Assembly: GCA_035489755.1 (NCBI GenBank)
Contig: DATGZK010000072.1
Span: 1 to 64,000 of the forward strand
Source of the DNA: UBA9160 sp035489755
Lineage (GTDB): Bacteria; Myxococcota_A; UBA9160
Length of the DNA: 64,000 bases
Direction: 5' to 3'
Shown: positions 33,020-42,574 of the stretch, in pieces
Layout of the letters: the number at the start of each line of letters is the position of its first letter
Numbering within the stretch: position 1 is the stretch's first letter
Position numbers and translations under genes: made by a program
The notes under the pieces: model-generated
The model's database searches: none
Told to the model about the DNA's origin: nothing
Seen by the model: the letters and a program-made list of their open reading frames with translations, nothing else

Positions 33020-33304
33020 ATGGAAAAGCAAGATCCCCAGTCGATGCTCGCGACCAGTACCCGCAACCGCGTGCGCGAGATCCGAGAGAACCGCCTCATG
33101 ACCCAGGCGCAGCTCGCGCGCAAGGCCAAGGTCGCGCTGCGCACGATCCACAGCGTCGAGAAGGGCATGAATTGCCGGATGGACACGAAGCGCAAGATCC
33201 TCCTCGCCCTCGGGCTGCGATTCGAGGACAAGGACTATGTATTTCCGCCGAACCACGGTGCTCCCCGCGAAAACGGCGGATTCGACCCGGCGGCGACCCA
33301 CTGA
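33020..33304 (+). CDS. XRE-family helix-turn-helix regulator (94 aa)
   Basis: An XRE HTH spans residues about 15-70: 'NRVREIRENRLMTQAQLARKAKVALRTIHSVEKG' and 'KRKILLALGL', the usual five-helix arrangement. The C-terminal 20 residues are disordered. GAGGAG precedes ATG. It lies upstream of ptsP in the same direction with a 114-bp gap and may control that gene or act alone. The 237 bp before it contain no convincing gene. Confidence 0.85.
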   Translation: MEKQDPQSMLATSTRNRVREIRENRLMTQAQLARKAKVALRTIHSVEKGMNCRMDTKRKILLALGLRFEDKDYVFPPNHGAPRENGGFDPAATH

Positions 33305-33400
33305 CCCCCGTGGCCGAGGCCTGCTGGCCTTGGTCCGACCGTCTCCCAGCTTCCTCCGGTAACATGCCCTGCGCGCGGTAGCCGTGCGTAGGGGGCAACC

Positions 33401-35761
33401 ATCCCGAGCCGCGTCACATTGCTCGCCGACGTCGCCGACGTCGTCGCACGCTCTCACGACCTGCAGCAGACACTTGGCAACGTGGTCGAGCTGGTCGTCA
33501 AGAAGCTCGGCGCCGACGTGTGCTCGATCTACCTGACCGATCCAAGCCTCGAGCACCTGACGCTCTGGGCCACCCGGGGTCTTGCCCCCGAAGCCGTGGG
33601 GCGGGTCAGGCTCGCATTCGGGGAGGGCCTGGTCGGGCTGGCGGCACGCGAGCGCAAACCGATCGCGGTCGAGCGCGCCCAGGACGATCCGCGGTTTCGC
33701 TTCTTTCCTGGGACCGGCGAGGAGCGATTCCAATCGCTGCTGGCCACACCCCTTTTGGTTCGCGGCATGCCGATCGGTGTCCTCGTCGTGCAGACCGAGC
33801 GGCCCCGGCAGTTTGACGCCCAGGACATCGACCTTCTCCAAACCTGCGCGCAGCTGATCGCGCCGGTCGTGATGAATGCCCGGCTGCTGGACCTCGTGGC
33901 ACGCACCGAAGAGGAACGCAGCAAGGTGGTGGCGAAGCTCGCGCACTCGGGGCTAGGCCTGCGCCTGGCGGAGCAGGCGGCGCCGCCGAGCGTCGAGCTG
34001 CACGGCTCGCCCACCTCGCCCGGCATCGCGATTGGACCGCTCTACCGGCTCGAGGATCCCGTAGATCTTGCGCGGGTCGATTACTCGCCAAACCCCGACG
34101 AAGTGCAGGAGAAGCGGGACCTTCAGCGCGCCATCTCGGAAGCTCGCAGTGAACTCGACGACGTGTGCGACGAAGTCGCCGAACGTTTCGGGCCGGAGTT
34201 TGCCGCGGTCTTCAATACGCATATTCAAATCCTCGAGGACAAGGGCTTTACGGGTCGGATCGAGCGTGCGGTGGAAGACACAGGAAACGCTCTGCAGGCG
34301 CTGCGCGACGTGCTCGACGACTACAGGCAGACCTTCGAGGCGATCGAGGATCCGTATTTTCGGGAGCGCGGGAGCGACATCGAAGACGTAGGGCGCCGCG
34401 TGATGGCACGACTGCTCGGTGTACGCCATCACAACGTGCCGCTTCAGGCCGGTTCGATCGTGGTGGCCAAAGAGATCCTCCCCGCGCATTTTGCGCTGCT
34501 CGAGACCGAGAAGATCGCGGCGCTCGTGGCTGAGCACGGCGGCGCCACGTCGCACGGGGCGATCTTTGCCCGCTCGCTCGAGATCCCGGCAGTGACCGGA
34601 GTGACCGGCATCCTCGAAGCGACCCGACCGGGCGAGCTTGCCATCGTGGACGGCGCCTCCGGACGCGTGTACCTGCGGCCCGATGCCGCGTTGCGGGCGG
34701 AATATGAGCGCGCGCAGCAGCGCTACGAGGTTGCGGTCGAGCACCTCGACACGCTGAAGGACCGACCCGCCGAGACGCGCGACGGCCGGCGCATCCAGCT
34801 CACGGCAAATGTGGGATTGCTAAACGACCTGCGTCTGATCGAGCAGCACGGCGCGGAAGGCGTGGGCTTGTTCCGCACGGAGCTCCTCGCGATTGCCCAT
34901 CGCGGATTTCCCGAGGAGGAGGAGCAGGAGCGGCTCTACGAGCGCGTGGCCAAGGCCATCGCGCCGCGGCCTGTGACGATCCGCACGCTCGATCTTGGCG
35001 GCGACAAGGCCGTTCCCCTTGCAGGCGTGACCGAGGAAGAGAACCCGCAGCTCGGCTGGCGTTCGACGCGGCTTATGCTCTCTCACGAAGGGCCCTTCCG
35101 CGCGCAGCTGCGGGCGATCCTTCGCGCGACCACGCGCCGCAACGTGCGGGTGCTGCTCCCGCTGATCGGCTCCGTCGAAGAGCTACGGCTTGCCCGAGCG
35201 CTTCTCGAATCGGCGAAGGAGGAGCTGTGCAATCGGGGCGTGCCGTTCGACCGCGATGTCGCGCTGGGGATCATGATCGAGGTGCCGTCGGCCGCGCTCA
35301 TCGCCGATGCGCTGGCGCGCGAATGCGACTTCTTCAGTATCGGCACCAACGATCTCACCCAGTACACGCTTGCCGTGGACCGTGGCAACGAGCGGGTCGC
35401 CCACCTGTATGACCCGCTGCACCCGGCGGTCCTCGCGCTGATTGACCGCAGCGTTCGCGCTGCCGCGCGCGCCGGCATCCCCGTCTCGCTCTGCGGAGAG
35501 ATGGCCAGCAATCCCCTTGCGGTTCCTCTGCTCGTGGGTCTTGGCATTGGCGAGCTCTCGGGGACGCCAAGCTCCGTGCCCGTCGTAAAGGAGATCGTGC
35601 GCGCTCTCGACGCCGGGGCGGCCGCCGAGGCGGCGCGCAGCGCGCTGGACGCCGCGACCGTGGAGGACTCACACGCCATCGCCGCCGCGTGCTTGCGGGA
35701 GGCCGGTCTGCTCGACCACCCCGACGTCGGGAACTGGCTGCGGGGTGTGCTGGGCGAATAG
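33401..35761 (+). CDS. ptsP: PTS enzyme I with GAF domain (PtsP), apparent AUC start
   Basis: This phosphoenolpyruvate-protein phosphotransferase takes phosphate from PEP to HPr-type carriers, in the nitrogen-type PTS. An N-terminal GAF domain (residues to about 165) is followed by the PEP-utilising domains: the phospho-His loop 'GGATSHGAIFARS', 'LDLGGDK' and C-terminal 'SLCGEMASNPLAV'. The ribosome site GGGGG (33391-33395) is 5 nt ahead of ATC 33401, and reading from there gives 'xPSRVTLLADV', the normal PtsP N-terminus. The only standard start nearby, TTG 33419, is 23 nt from that site and trims six residues. Either the start is AUC or one base of an ATG has changed. Confidence 0.9.
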   Translation: MPSRVTLLADVADVVARSHDLQQTLGNVVELVVKKLGADVCSIYLTDPSLEHLTLWATRGLAPEAVGRVRLAFGEGLVGLAARERKPIAVERAQDDPRFRFFPGTGEERFQSLLATPLLVRGMPIGVLVVQTERPRQFDAQDIDLLQTCAQLIAPVVMNARLLDLVARTEEERSKVVAKLAHSGLGLRLAEQAAPPSVELHGSPTSPGIAIGPLYRLEDPVDLARVDYSPNPDEVQEKRDLQRAISEARSELDDVCDEVAERFGPEFAAVFNTHIQILEDKGFTGRIERAVEDTGNALQALRDVLDDYRQTFEAIEDPYFRERGSDIEDVGRRVMARLLGVRHHNVPLQAGSIVVAKEILPAHFALLETEKIAALVAEHGGATSHGAIFARSLEIPAVTGVTGILEATRPGELAIVDGASGRVYLRPDAALRAEYERAQQRYEVAVEHLDTLKDRPAETRDGRRIQLTANVGLLNDLRLIEQHGAEGVGLFRTELLAIAHRGFPEEEEQERLYERVAKAIAPRPVTIRTLDLGGDKAVPLAGVTEEENPQLGWRSTRLMLSHEGPFRAQLRAILRATTRRNVRVLLPLIGSVEELRLARALLESAKEELCNRGVPFDRDVALGIMIEVPSAALIADALARECDFFSIGTNDLTQYTLAVDRGNERVAHLYDPLHPAVLALIDRSVRAAARAGIPVSLCGEMASNPLAVPLLVGLGIGELSGTPSSVPVVKEIVRALDAGAAAEAARSALDAATVEDSHAIAAACLREAGLLDHPDVGNWLRGVLGE

Positions 35762-35808
35762 CCGCCGGATGCAAAGGGGCGCCGTGCCGACGCCATGCGG
35801 GGAGTGAC

Positions 35809-36507
35809 CTAGAGCCCGAGCTCTGCATCTGCCTCCCGGGTCGCGCGCTCGATCTCCTGTTCGATCTTGAGGCGCGCGTGCTCTACCTGCTCGGCCGTCA
35901 TTTCCGCTTGGATGGGGATCGGCCTACCGAACACCGCGACGACCCGGGCGAACGGCAAGGGCAGAAGCGTCGTGTCCCAGCTGCCGAAGCGCAGGCAGGG
36001 TCGCGCGGAAAGTCCAACAGGCTGGACGGCAACCCCCGCGGCGCGTGCGAGCGCGACGACACCCGCTTTCGCGACCCGCGCCGGACCCCGCGGTCCGTCG
36101 CACAGCAGAGCCGCGGAATGGCCGGCCCGCACAAGTTCAACCTGTCGCCGCAGGGCGCTGGCGCCCCCGCGCGAGCTCGACCCACGCGGCGACCCCGCGA
36201 AGCCGAGGCCCGAAAGGACGGCCTCGATCCAGTCGCCGTCCCGACTCCGGCTCACCATCACCACGATTCGCGCGTCCCGGAAAAAATGAGCGGCGATGAA
36301 AAGGCCTCGGTGCCAAAGTGCACCGGCGACCGGGGTTTTGCCTGGGCCAATCGGATTCTCGCCCAACACCTCGAGGCGCCACGTGGCACCGAGGACGCGC
36401 ACGAGGGCCGCGGCGATGCCGCCGAGCAAGCCCCGCAAGGCGCGCGCGAGGCGCGGCGGTGCCGCTGCTGTGGGAGATGACTGCGGCGGCGCCGCGGCAG
36501 GAGTCAT
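35809..36507 (-). CDS. DUF374 lysophospholipid acyltransferase-like protein
   Basis: The 232-aa protein has the DUF374 signatures 'ALWHRGLFIAAHFF' (catalytic-type His), 'VSRSRDGDWIEAVLSGLGF', 'RGSSSRGGASALRRQV' and 'ALLCDGPRGPARVAKAGVV'. Family members resemble KDO/lipid A acyltransferases and are tied to the outer leaflet lipid. An N-terminal hydrophobic stretch 'LARALRGLLGGIAAALVRVL' anchors it to the inner membrane. It converges on ptsP. Confidence 0.85.
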   Translation of the reverse strand: MTPAAAPPQSSPTAAAPPRLARALRGLLGGIAAALVRVLGATWRLEVLGENPIGPGKTPVAGALWHRGLFIAAHFFRDARIVVMVSRSRDGDWIEAVLSGLGFAGSPRGSSSRGGASALRRQVELVRAGHSAALLCDGPRGPARVAKAGVVALARAAGVAVQPVGLSARPCLRFGSWDTTLLPLPFARVVAVFGRPIPIQAEMTAEQVEHARLKIEQEIERATREADAELGL

Positions 36508-36678
36508 GGCCCGAGCACCCTAGCAACCGTGTGCGAGAGACTCTTGTGAGACGAATGGCCGCACCCGAAATCCGCGTCAGACCGACCGAAAAAGTGGTCG
36601 ACCAAGCGAAAGCCTTGTGTTAACCCTCTGCCCGGCTTCCGGCCCACAGGAACGAGCTTGAGAGAAAGGACCGACGGC

Positions 36679-37701
36679 ATGCACCGCCGTGCTTCCACCC
36701 GTACTGCCTCGATCTTGCTCGGGATCGCGGTCGCCTCCCTGTGCTTCGGGTGTTCCTGGGTGATCGGGGACACTCCCATGTCCACCGTGCACCCGACCAC
36801 TCCCGAGGGTCGGGTGATCCAGTCTATCTACGGCGAAATTACCTGGATCGTCTTGGCCATCTTCATCGTGGTCGAAGGACTGCTCCTCTACGCGATTCTC
36901 CGCTTCCGCCAGAAGCCCGGCGATGCGGGCGTCCCTGACCAGGTGCATGGCAACACGGTCCTCGAGATCGGCTGGACCATCATTCCCGTCTTGATCGTCA
37001 TGGCGATCGCAGTGCCGACGCTGCGCGGCACGTGCGCGCTTCAGCAGCCCCCGGTGGCCAACGCCCTCACCGTGAATGTGAACGGGAAGCAGTGGTGGTG
37101 GGAGTTCGAGTACCCCGACTACGGCATCGTGACGGCGAACGAGCTCCATCTCCCCACCGGGCGGATGGCGAATCTCATGCTGCGTTCCGACAACGTGATC
37201 CACAGCTTCTGGGTCCCGCGCCTTATGGGCAAGCGCGACCTTGTGCCGAGCCGCGGCCAGCGCCTGTGGTTCACGCCCGAGCAGCCCGGCTGGTACGTGG
37301 GCCAGTGCGCCGAACTGTGCGGAGCGTCGCACGCTTACATGGGCTTGCGGGTGAAGGTCGATACGCCGGAGGAGTTCGAGGCGTGGGTCGCGAGCCAAAA
37401 GGCCCCCGCCAAGACCGCAATGAGCGACCCGGGCTTCCTGGCCTTCATGCAGGCCGGCTGCATCGCGTGTCATGCGATCAACTTTGACGGCTCTCCAGCG
37501 CGTCAACGCGTAGGCCCGAATCTCACGCACGTCGGGTCACGCACCACAATCGCCGCCGCCCGGTTCGAAAACACACCCGAGAACCTTGCGCGCTGGCTGC
37601 GAAATCCACCGTTGGAGAAGCCGGGCTCTCTGATGCCTGCCCTCAATTTGAAAGATGAGCAGGTCGCTATGCTCGTCTCGTACTTGCAGAACCTCAAGTA
37701 G
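36679..37701 (+). CDS. coxB: cytochrome c oxidase subunit II fused to cytochrome c
   Basis: CoxB brings electrons from cytochrome c to subunit I through its CuA centre. The 340-aa lipoprotein (lipobox Cys25 in 'SLCFGC') has two membrane helices (about 45-70 and 85-110), the CuA-binding domain with 'NVIHSFWVP' and 'GQCAELCGASHAYM', and a C-terminal heme c domain ('GCIACH', axial Met in 'GSLMPAL'), the layout of caa3-type oxidases. ATG 36679 has GAGAAAGG upstream; an earlier TTG would make the leader odd. It heads the cox operon. Confidence 0.95.
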   Translation: MHRRASTRTASILLGIAVASLCFGCSWVIGDTPMSTVHPTTPEGRVIQSIYGEITWIVLAIFIVVEGLLLYAILRFRQKPGDAGVPDQVHGNTVLEIGWTIIPVLIVMAIAVPTLRGTCALQQPPVANALTVNVNGKQWWWEFEYPDYGIVTANELHLPTGRMANLMLRSDNVIHSFWVPRLMGKRDLVPSRGQRLWFTPEQPGWYVGQCAELCGASHAYMGLRVKVDTPEEFEAWVASQKAPAKTAMSDPGFLAFMQAGCIACHAINFDGSPARQRVGPNLTHVGSRTTIAAARFENTPENLARWLRNPPLEKPGSLMPALNLKDEQVAMLVSYLQNLK

Positions 37702-37734
37702 GCCCTCCAAGCCGAGCGATCTGGGAGGAGATCC

Positions 37735-39609
37735 ATGGCCACAGCGGCGCCGCTTCCTCAAGTCGAGCCGGCGTATTCCGGCTCCGGCGTTTGGAGCTGG
37801 CTTACGACCGTCGATCACAAGAGGATCGGCATTCTCTACGGCGTGACTGCGTTCAGCTTCTTCTTGGTCGGGGGCCTGGAAGCGCTCGCGATTCGCGCCC
37901 AGCTGATGCGACCGGAGCAGCAGCTTGTGACCGGCGCCACCTACAACGGCCTATTCACGATGCACGCGACGACGATGATCTTCCTCGCGATCATGCCGCT
38001 CGGCGCAGCCTTCTTTAACTACATGATTCCGCTCATGATCGGAGCGCGGGACGTCGCGTTTCCGCGCTTGAACGCGTTTAGCTACTGGGTCTTTCTCGCT
38101 GGCGCGCTGCTCATGAACTCGTTCTTCGTGGTCGGTGCCTTTGACGCGGTGCCCGGCTGGCTCTCGCAGATCCCGAATACGGGTTGGTTCGGCTACGCAC
38201 CGCTTACGGAACGGCAGTTCTCGCCCAATCTTGCCGTCGACTACTGGATGATCGGCCTCCAGATTCTCGGCGTCTCGTCCCTTGCGGCGGGGTTCAACTT
38301 CATCGTGACCATTCTCAACATGCGCGCACCGGGCATGACGATGATGCGGCTCCCGGTCTTCGTCTGGATGACCCTGGTCGTGCAGTTCTTGGTCGTCTTC
38401 GCGTTCCCGATGATCACCGTGGGCTTGATCCTCCTGACCTTCGACCGCTTCTTCGGCACGAACTTCTATATCACCTCGAACGGCGGAGATCCGCTGCTGT
38501 GGCAGCACCTGTTCTGGCTCTTTGGTCACCCTGAGGTGTATATCCTGATCTTGCCGGCCATGGGCATCGTGTCCGAGGTCCTGCCCACCTTCGCGCGCAA
38601 GCCGCTCTTCGGCGCGCCTTTCGTGATCTTCTCGGGCATCGTGATTGGCCTGCTCGGCTTCGGCGTGTGGAGTCACCACATGTTCACGACGGGCCTCGGT
38701 CCCGTCGCAGACTCCGCGTTCGCCGTCACCACGATGCTGATCGCGATCCCCACCGCCGTGAAGATCTTCAACTGGATCGCCACGCTCTGGGGGGGGCACA
38801 TCGTCCTTAAGTCCCCGATGTACTTCGCGCTTGGCTTCGTCGCGCTCTTCATCATCGGCGGCCTCTCGGGCGTGATGCACGCTTCGCCGCCGGTCGACCT
38901 CCACCACCAGGACTCGTACTTCGTGGTGGCGCACATCCACTATGTCCTGTTCGGGGGCTCGATCTTCGGACTGTTCGCAGGCATCTACTACTGGTTCCCG
39001 AAGATGAGCGGACGCATGCTGGATGATGGCCTCGGGAAGCTGCATTTCTGGCTGATGTTCCTCGCGATGAACATCACGTTCTTCCCCATGCACTTTCTCG
39101 GCGTGGACGGAATGCCGCGGCGGATCTTCACCTACTACAGCAGTGATGGCTGGGATACCTGGAACCTCGTGGCCTCACTCGGGGCATTCGCGCTCGGCGC
39201 CTCCGCCCTCGTCTTCCTGTTCAATTTCTTCCGCAGCCTGCGCTCGGGTGCGCTGGCGGGCAATGATCCGTGGGACGCCGCGACGCTGGAGTGGGCGACC
39301 ACCTCTCCGCCGCCCTTGCATGATTTCGACAAGATCCCGCTGGTGACCAGCGCGCGGCCCTTCTGGGACGCGAAGTACGGTGGCCACGGCGCCCCGAAGC
39401 CGAAGCAAGAAGCAGTCGGCGGTCATGCGGGGGCCGAGCACGTGGTGCTCCCGAACCCGACGATCTGGCCGCTCGTGACGGCCCTCGGGATCCTCACCTT
39501 CTGGACGAGCTTCATGCTCCCGGACGGGCCTGTATTCGTAGTCACGGGCCTCGGCGTGCTCGTCCTTCTCTTCGGTCTTTTCAGCTGGCTCTTCGAGCCC
39601 CTCGAGTAG
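37735..39609 (+). CDS. coxA: cytochrome c oxidase subunit I
   Basis: Subunit I holds heme a, heme a3 and CuB and reduces oxygen while pumping protons. The 624-aa protein has twelve main helices with 'TVDHKRIGILY', 'TMHATTMIFLAIMP' (heme a His), 'HLFWLFGHPEVYILILP' (CuB His and the cross-linked Tyr), 'ASPPVDLHHQDSYFVVAHIHYV' (split: CuB/heme a3 and heme a His) and a long C-terminus. The extra two C-terminal helices after residue 560 are seen in some caa3 oxidases. GGGAGGAG precedes ATG. Confidence 0.97.
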   Translation: MATAAPLPQVEPAYSGSGVWSWLTTVDHKRIGILYGVTAFSFFLVGGLEALAIRAQLMRPEQQLVTGATYNGLFTMHATTMIFLAIMPLGAAFFNYMIPLMIGARDVAFPRLNAFSYWVFLAGALLMNSFFVVGAFDAVPGWLSQIPNTGWFGYAPLTERQFSPNLAVDYWMIGLQILGVSSLAAGFNFIVTILNMRAPGMTMMRLPVFVWMTLVVQFLVVFAFPMITVGLILLTFDRFFGTNFYITSNGGDPLLWQHLFWLFGHPEVYILILPAMGIVSEVLPTFARKPLFGAPFVIFSGIVIGLLGFGVWSHHMFTTGLGPVADSAFAVTTMLIAIPTAVKIFNWIATLWGGHIVLKSPMYFALGFVALFIIGGLSGVMHASPPVDLHHQDSYFVVAHIHYVLFGGSIFGLFAGIYYWFPKMSGRMLDDGLGKLHFWLMFLAMNITFFPMHFLGVDGMPRRIFTYYSSDGWDTWNLVASLGAFALGASALVFLFNFFRSLRSGALAGNDPWDAATLEWATTSPPPLHDFDKIPLVTSARPFWDAKYGGHGAPKPKQEAVGGHAGAEHVVLPNPTIWPLVTALGILTFWTSFMLPDGPVFVVTGLGVLVLLFGLFSWLFEPLE

Positions 39610-39621
39610 GCGGAGGAAACG

Positions 39622-40296
39622 GTGGCAGCGCACGCAACGACGGGACCGGTGACCCACGAAGCCGCGCCGGCTCATCCGCCGACGAGCATGGGCCTGCCGC
39701 ATATCAAGCTCGGGTTCTGGACCTTCCTCGGCTCGGATTGCCTCTTTTTCGGGTCGCTCATCGCGACCTACATGGCGTACCGAGGCCACAGCCTCACGGG
39801 TCCCTTCTCGCACACGTCTTGGACGGCGCCCGATGGTCACGTCGTGCCGCACATCCTGAATGTCCCGGTCACGTCGATCAGCGCGTTCGTCCTGCTCGTG
39901 AGCTCGTTTGCCATGGTGATGGCGCTCAACGGCTTCCAGACCAACAATCGCGGCCGGGCGCGTCTTTGGATTTTTCTCACGGCGATCTTTGGTCTTACGT
40001 TCCTCGGATTTCAGTCCTATGAGTTCACCGAGTTCTATCTGAAAGGGCTCTCTCTCCAGCAGAACCTATTCGGATCTTGCTTCTTCGTGCTGACTGGTTT
40101 CCACGGTACACACGTCGCATTCGGCGTGCTCTGGCTCCTGACTCTGTTCGTTGCCGACTTGCGCAAGCCGATTCCACCCTCCAAGGCCATCAACGTCGAA
40201 ACCTGCGGCCTCTACTGGCACTTCGTCGACATCGTCTGGATCGTGATCTTCGCCTTCGTCTACCTGATTCCGGTAACGGAGAAGGGAGGCTTCTAG
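39622..40296 (+). CDS. coxC: cytochrome c oxidase subunit III
   Basis: The 224-aa protein has five membrane helices in the short (bacterial caa3) form: 'KLGFWTFLGSDCLFFGSLIATYMAY', 'ILLVSSFAMVMAL'-type helix ('FVLLVSSFAMVMALNGFQ'), 'FTEFYLKGLSLQQNLFGSCFF', 'TGFHGTHVAFGVLWLL' and 'YWHFVDIVWIVIFAFVYLIP'. It stabilises the oxidase. Start is GTG following GCGGAGGAAACG. The conserved 'HGxHV' and 'WHFVDxVW' motifs are present. Confidence 0.95.
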   Translation: MAAHATTGPVTHEAAPAHPPTSMGLPHIKLGFWTFLGSDCLFFGSLIATYMAYRGHSLTGPFSHTSWTAPDGHVVPHILNVPVTSISAFVLLVSSFAMVMALNGFQTNNRGRARLWIFLTAIFGLTFLGFQSYEFTEFYLKGLSLQQNLFGSCFFVLTGFHGTHVAFGVLWLLTLFVADLRKPIPPSKAINVETCGLYWHFVDIVWIVIFAFVYLIPVTEKGGF

Positions 40297-40298
40297 CC

Positions 40299-40622
40299 AT
40301 GGAAGCGCACGCCCACGAGCAGGCCCATTCGACGGTTCGCAATTACATCCTTGTGCTCTGCATTCTTGCTGTCCTGACCTTCCTTGAGGTCATGACGTAT
40401 TTCATCCCGTGGTTCCAGGAGCACCGCCGGGTGCTCTTCCTCGCAATCTCGATCATGGGAACCGTGAAGTTCGCCCTCGTCGTCGGGTTCTACATGCACC
40501 TGCGCCACGACGCGACCTTCTATAAGGAAGTGTTCATCATTCCTCTCGTACTGGCCGTGATCCTCACAGTCATCGTGACCATGCTGACGTCGATCCGACT
40601 CATTCCCTACCAGCATCTTTAG
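40299..40622 (+). CDS. coxD: cytochrome c oxidase subunit IV
   Basis: The 107-aa protein has three helices typical of CyoD/caa3 subunit IV: 'NYILVLCILAVLTFLEVMTYF', 'VLFLAISIMGTVKFALVVGFYMHL' and 'VFIIPLVLAVILTVIVTML'. 'KFALVVGFYMHLRHD' is the family motif. The start, ATG with AAGGGAGGC upstream, is a few bases past the coxC stop, so it is co-translated. Confidence 0.92.
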   Translation: MEAHAHEQAHSTVRNYILVLCILAVLTFLEVMTYFIPWFQEHRRVLFLAISIMGTVKFALVVGFYMHLRHDATFYKEVFIIPLVLAVILTVIVTMLTSIRLIPYQHL

Positions 40623-40633
40623 GCCTGACGCCG

Positions 40634-41686
40634 TTGCGACTCCCCACCAAGACTCTCGGCGCGGCACTCGCACTGCTCGTGCTGTGCGTGGCGTGGCCCG
40701 AGTTCGCGCGCTCTCACGAAGGCACGGCGGGTGAAGCGATCGTGCTCCCGGGGAGCGAGGCGAGAACGCCCGAAGAGCAGAGCCTTGCTGCGCAGCAAGC
40801 GGCCGTCATCCTGAGCGCCCGGCCTGCGGAGCACCAGAGGGCCATCGCCAAGGCGTGGGCAAACCCGCAATTCGCGTTTTCCGACCTCGACCTGCACCCG
40901 AGCGTCGTGGTCGGTACCGCGCTCTTCGCACTCGTCTATGCGCTCGGGATCGGCCCTTTGCGGCGGCGTTATGCCCTAGGTCCCCCGGCGACGAACGCTC
41001 AGATCGCCTGGTTTGGCGCCAGCTGCATCCTGCTCCTGGTCGCGCTGAACGGTCCTCTGCACCATCTCTCGGACTACTATCTCCTGTCCGCGCACATGTT
41101 CCAGCACATCCTGCTGGCCCTGATCTATGCCCCGATGCTGCTTGCGGGCATCCCCGGCTGGCTGCTTTCGCCGATCCTGCGCGTTCCCCTTCTGCTGCGC
41201 CTTGGGCGCTTCCTCACCACCCCGCTCGTGGCGTACCTGCTTTTCACGGCCCTCTTGATCGGCTGGCACCTCCCTCCCGCCTATGAGCTGGCGCTCAGAA
41301 ACCACAACTGGCACATCGCTCAACACCTGATGTTCCTGGTGTCGGCGGTGATCCTCTGGTGGCCGATCGTCGGTCCGGCGAGCGAGCTGCCGCGGCTCTC
41401 CTACCTCTGGCAGATCGGGTACCTGTTCGTGTTGCAAATCCCGATGTTCTCGCTCGGCGCGTTCATCGCTCTCGCCGAGCATCCGCTCTATCCGTTCTAC
41501 AGCGTGGCGCCACGCGTGGTGTCGGGGCTCAGCTGGCTCACGGATCAAGAGTACGCGGGGCTGCTCATGTGGCTGCCCGGGCATCTCATCCTGTGGCTCC
41601 CGATGGGCATCCTCTTTTTCCGGTGGTTCGCCTCCGAGCGGGACGACGCGACGGGTCTCGAGCCTGCGGAGAGGGGAGCGCGGTGA
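40634..41686 (+). CDS. ctaG: CtaG-type cytochrome c oxidase assembly factor
   Basis: The caa3-type CtaG protein is a polytopic membrane protein needed for oxidase assembly (not the Cox11 type). The 350-aa product has a signal-like first helix, a 90-residue soluble stretch, then seven helices with 'GPLHHLSDYYLLSAHMFQHILLALIYAPMLLAGIP', broken here as 'LLSAHMFQHILLALIYAP' and 'HLPPAYELAL', plus conserved His residues in 'NWHIAQHLMF'. It starts with TTG. The stop overlaps ctaB by 4 nt. Confidence 0.9.
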   Translation: MRLPTKTLGAALALLVLCVAWPEFARSHEGTAGEAIVLPGSEARTPEEQSLAAQQAAVILSARPAEHQRAIAKAWANPQFAFSDLDLHPSVVVGTALFALVYALGIGPLRRRYALGPPATNAQIAWFGASCILLLVALNGPLHHLSDYYLLSAHMFQHILLALIYAPMLLAGIPGWLLSPILRVPLLLRLGRFLTTPLVAYLLFTALLIGWHLPPAYELALRNHNWHIAQHLMFLVSAVILWWPIVGPASELPRLSYLWQIGYLFVLQIPMFSLGAFIALAEHPLYPFYSVAPRVVSGLSWLTDQEYAGLLMWLPGHLILWLPMGILFFRWFASERDDATGLEPAERGAR

Positions 41687-42558
41687 GCGGACACTCCCTC
41701 AACCGCGTTCGGGGCTACGTTGCGCTCACGAAGCCGCGCATCCTATTGCTCGTGATCTTCACGGGGCTTCCGGTGATGGGGATGGCGACCGGAACCTGGC
41801 CGGCGCCTCTTGTGGTCACGGCGACCCTGCTGGGAACCGCTCTCGCCGCCGCCGCAGCCAATACGCTCAACTGCTACATCGAGCGCGATCTCGATGCGGT
41901 GATGGCGCGAACGCGGATGCGCCCGCTTCCCGCGCGGGTGCTTGAGCCGCGCGAGGCGCTGAGCTTCGGGCTTGCGCTGACGGTTCTCGCGATCGGGATC
42001 TTGCTCGCTACAGGCGGCCCGCTTGCTGCCGCACTGGGTATCGCCAGCATCCTCTTCTACGTCTTTGTGTATACGGTATGGCTAAAGCCGCGCTCTCCAC
42101 TCAATGCGGTGATCGGGGGTGCTGCGGGCGCGGTCGCACCCGTGATCGCCGATGCCGCGGTCCACGGGCACGTCTCCGCGGGGGGCTGGATCCTGTTCGC
42201 GATCATCCTTCTCTGGCAGCCGCCCCACGTGTGGGCGATCGCGCTCTTCCGCAAGGACGATTATGCGAGGGCGGGCATCCCGATGATGCCGAACGTGGTC
42301 GGCGATCAGCCGACACGCTGGCGGATGCTCTGGTACACGCTCGCGCTCGTGCCGGTGACGCTCGCGCCGCTGCCCCTCGGCTTGCTCGGCGGGACCTACG
42401 GCGTGTGCGCTGCGGGGCTCGACGCCTGGTTCGTGTGGCATTGCGTGCGCGTGCTGCGCGAACGCACGGACAGCGCCGCGCGCCGCATGTTCCACGTCAG
42501 CTTGGTCTATCTCTTTGCACTTTTCCTGGCGATGCTCGTCGACCTCGCGCTGCGCTAA
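41683..42558 (+). CDS. ctaB: protoheme IX farnesyltransferase (heme O synthase)
   Basis: CtaB attaches a farnesyl group to heme b, giving heme O, the precursor of the heme A of CoxA. The 291-aa membrane protein has the prenyltransferase motif 'ANTLNCYIERDLDAVMARTR' (NxxxDxxxD-type, about 60-79) and the second loop 'WQPPHVWAIALFRKDDYARAGIPM'. GTG start overlaps the ctaG stop. No heme A synthase (CtaA) is found next to it. Confidence 0.95.
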   Translation: MSGHSLNRVRGYVALTKPRILLLVIFTGLPVMGMATGTWPAPLVVTATLLGTALAAAAANTLNCYIERDLDAVMARTRMRPLPARVLEPREALSFGLALTVLAIGILLATGGPLAAALGIASILFYVFVYTVWLKPRSPLNAVIGGAAGAVAPVIADAAVHGHVSAGGWILFAIILLWQPPHVWAIALFRKDDYARAGIPMMPNVVGDQPTRWRMLWYTLALVPVTLAPLPLGLLGGTYGVCAAGLDAWFVWHCVRVLRERTDSAARRMFHVSLVYLFALFLAMLVDLALR

Positions 42559-42574
42559 GACGCCCGGCGCTCGC

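Noticed and set aside
37951..39093. Long minus-strand open frame opposite coxA, rich in His, Glu and Arg
   Set aside because: Composition is the mirror of the hydrophobic coxA codons in GC-rich DNA; coxA motifs are certain.
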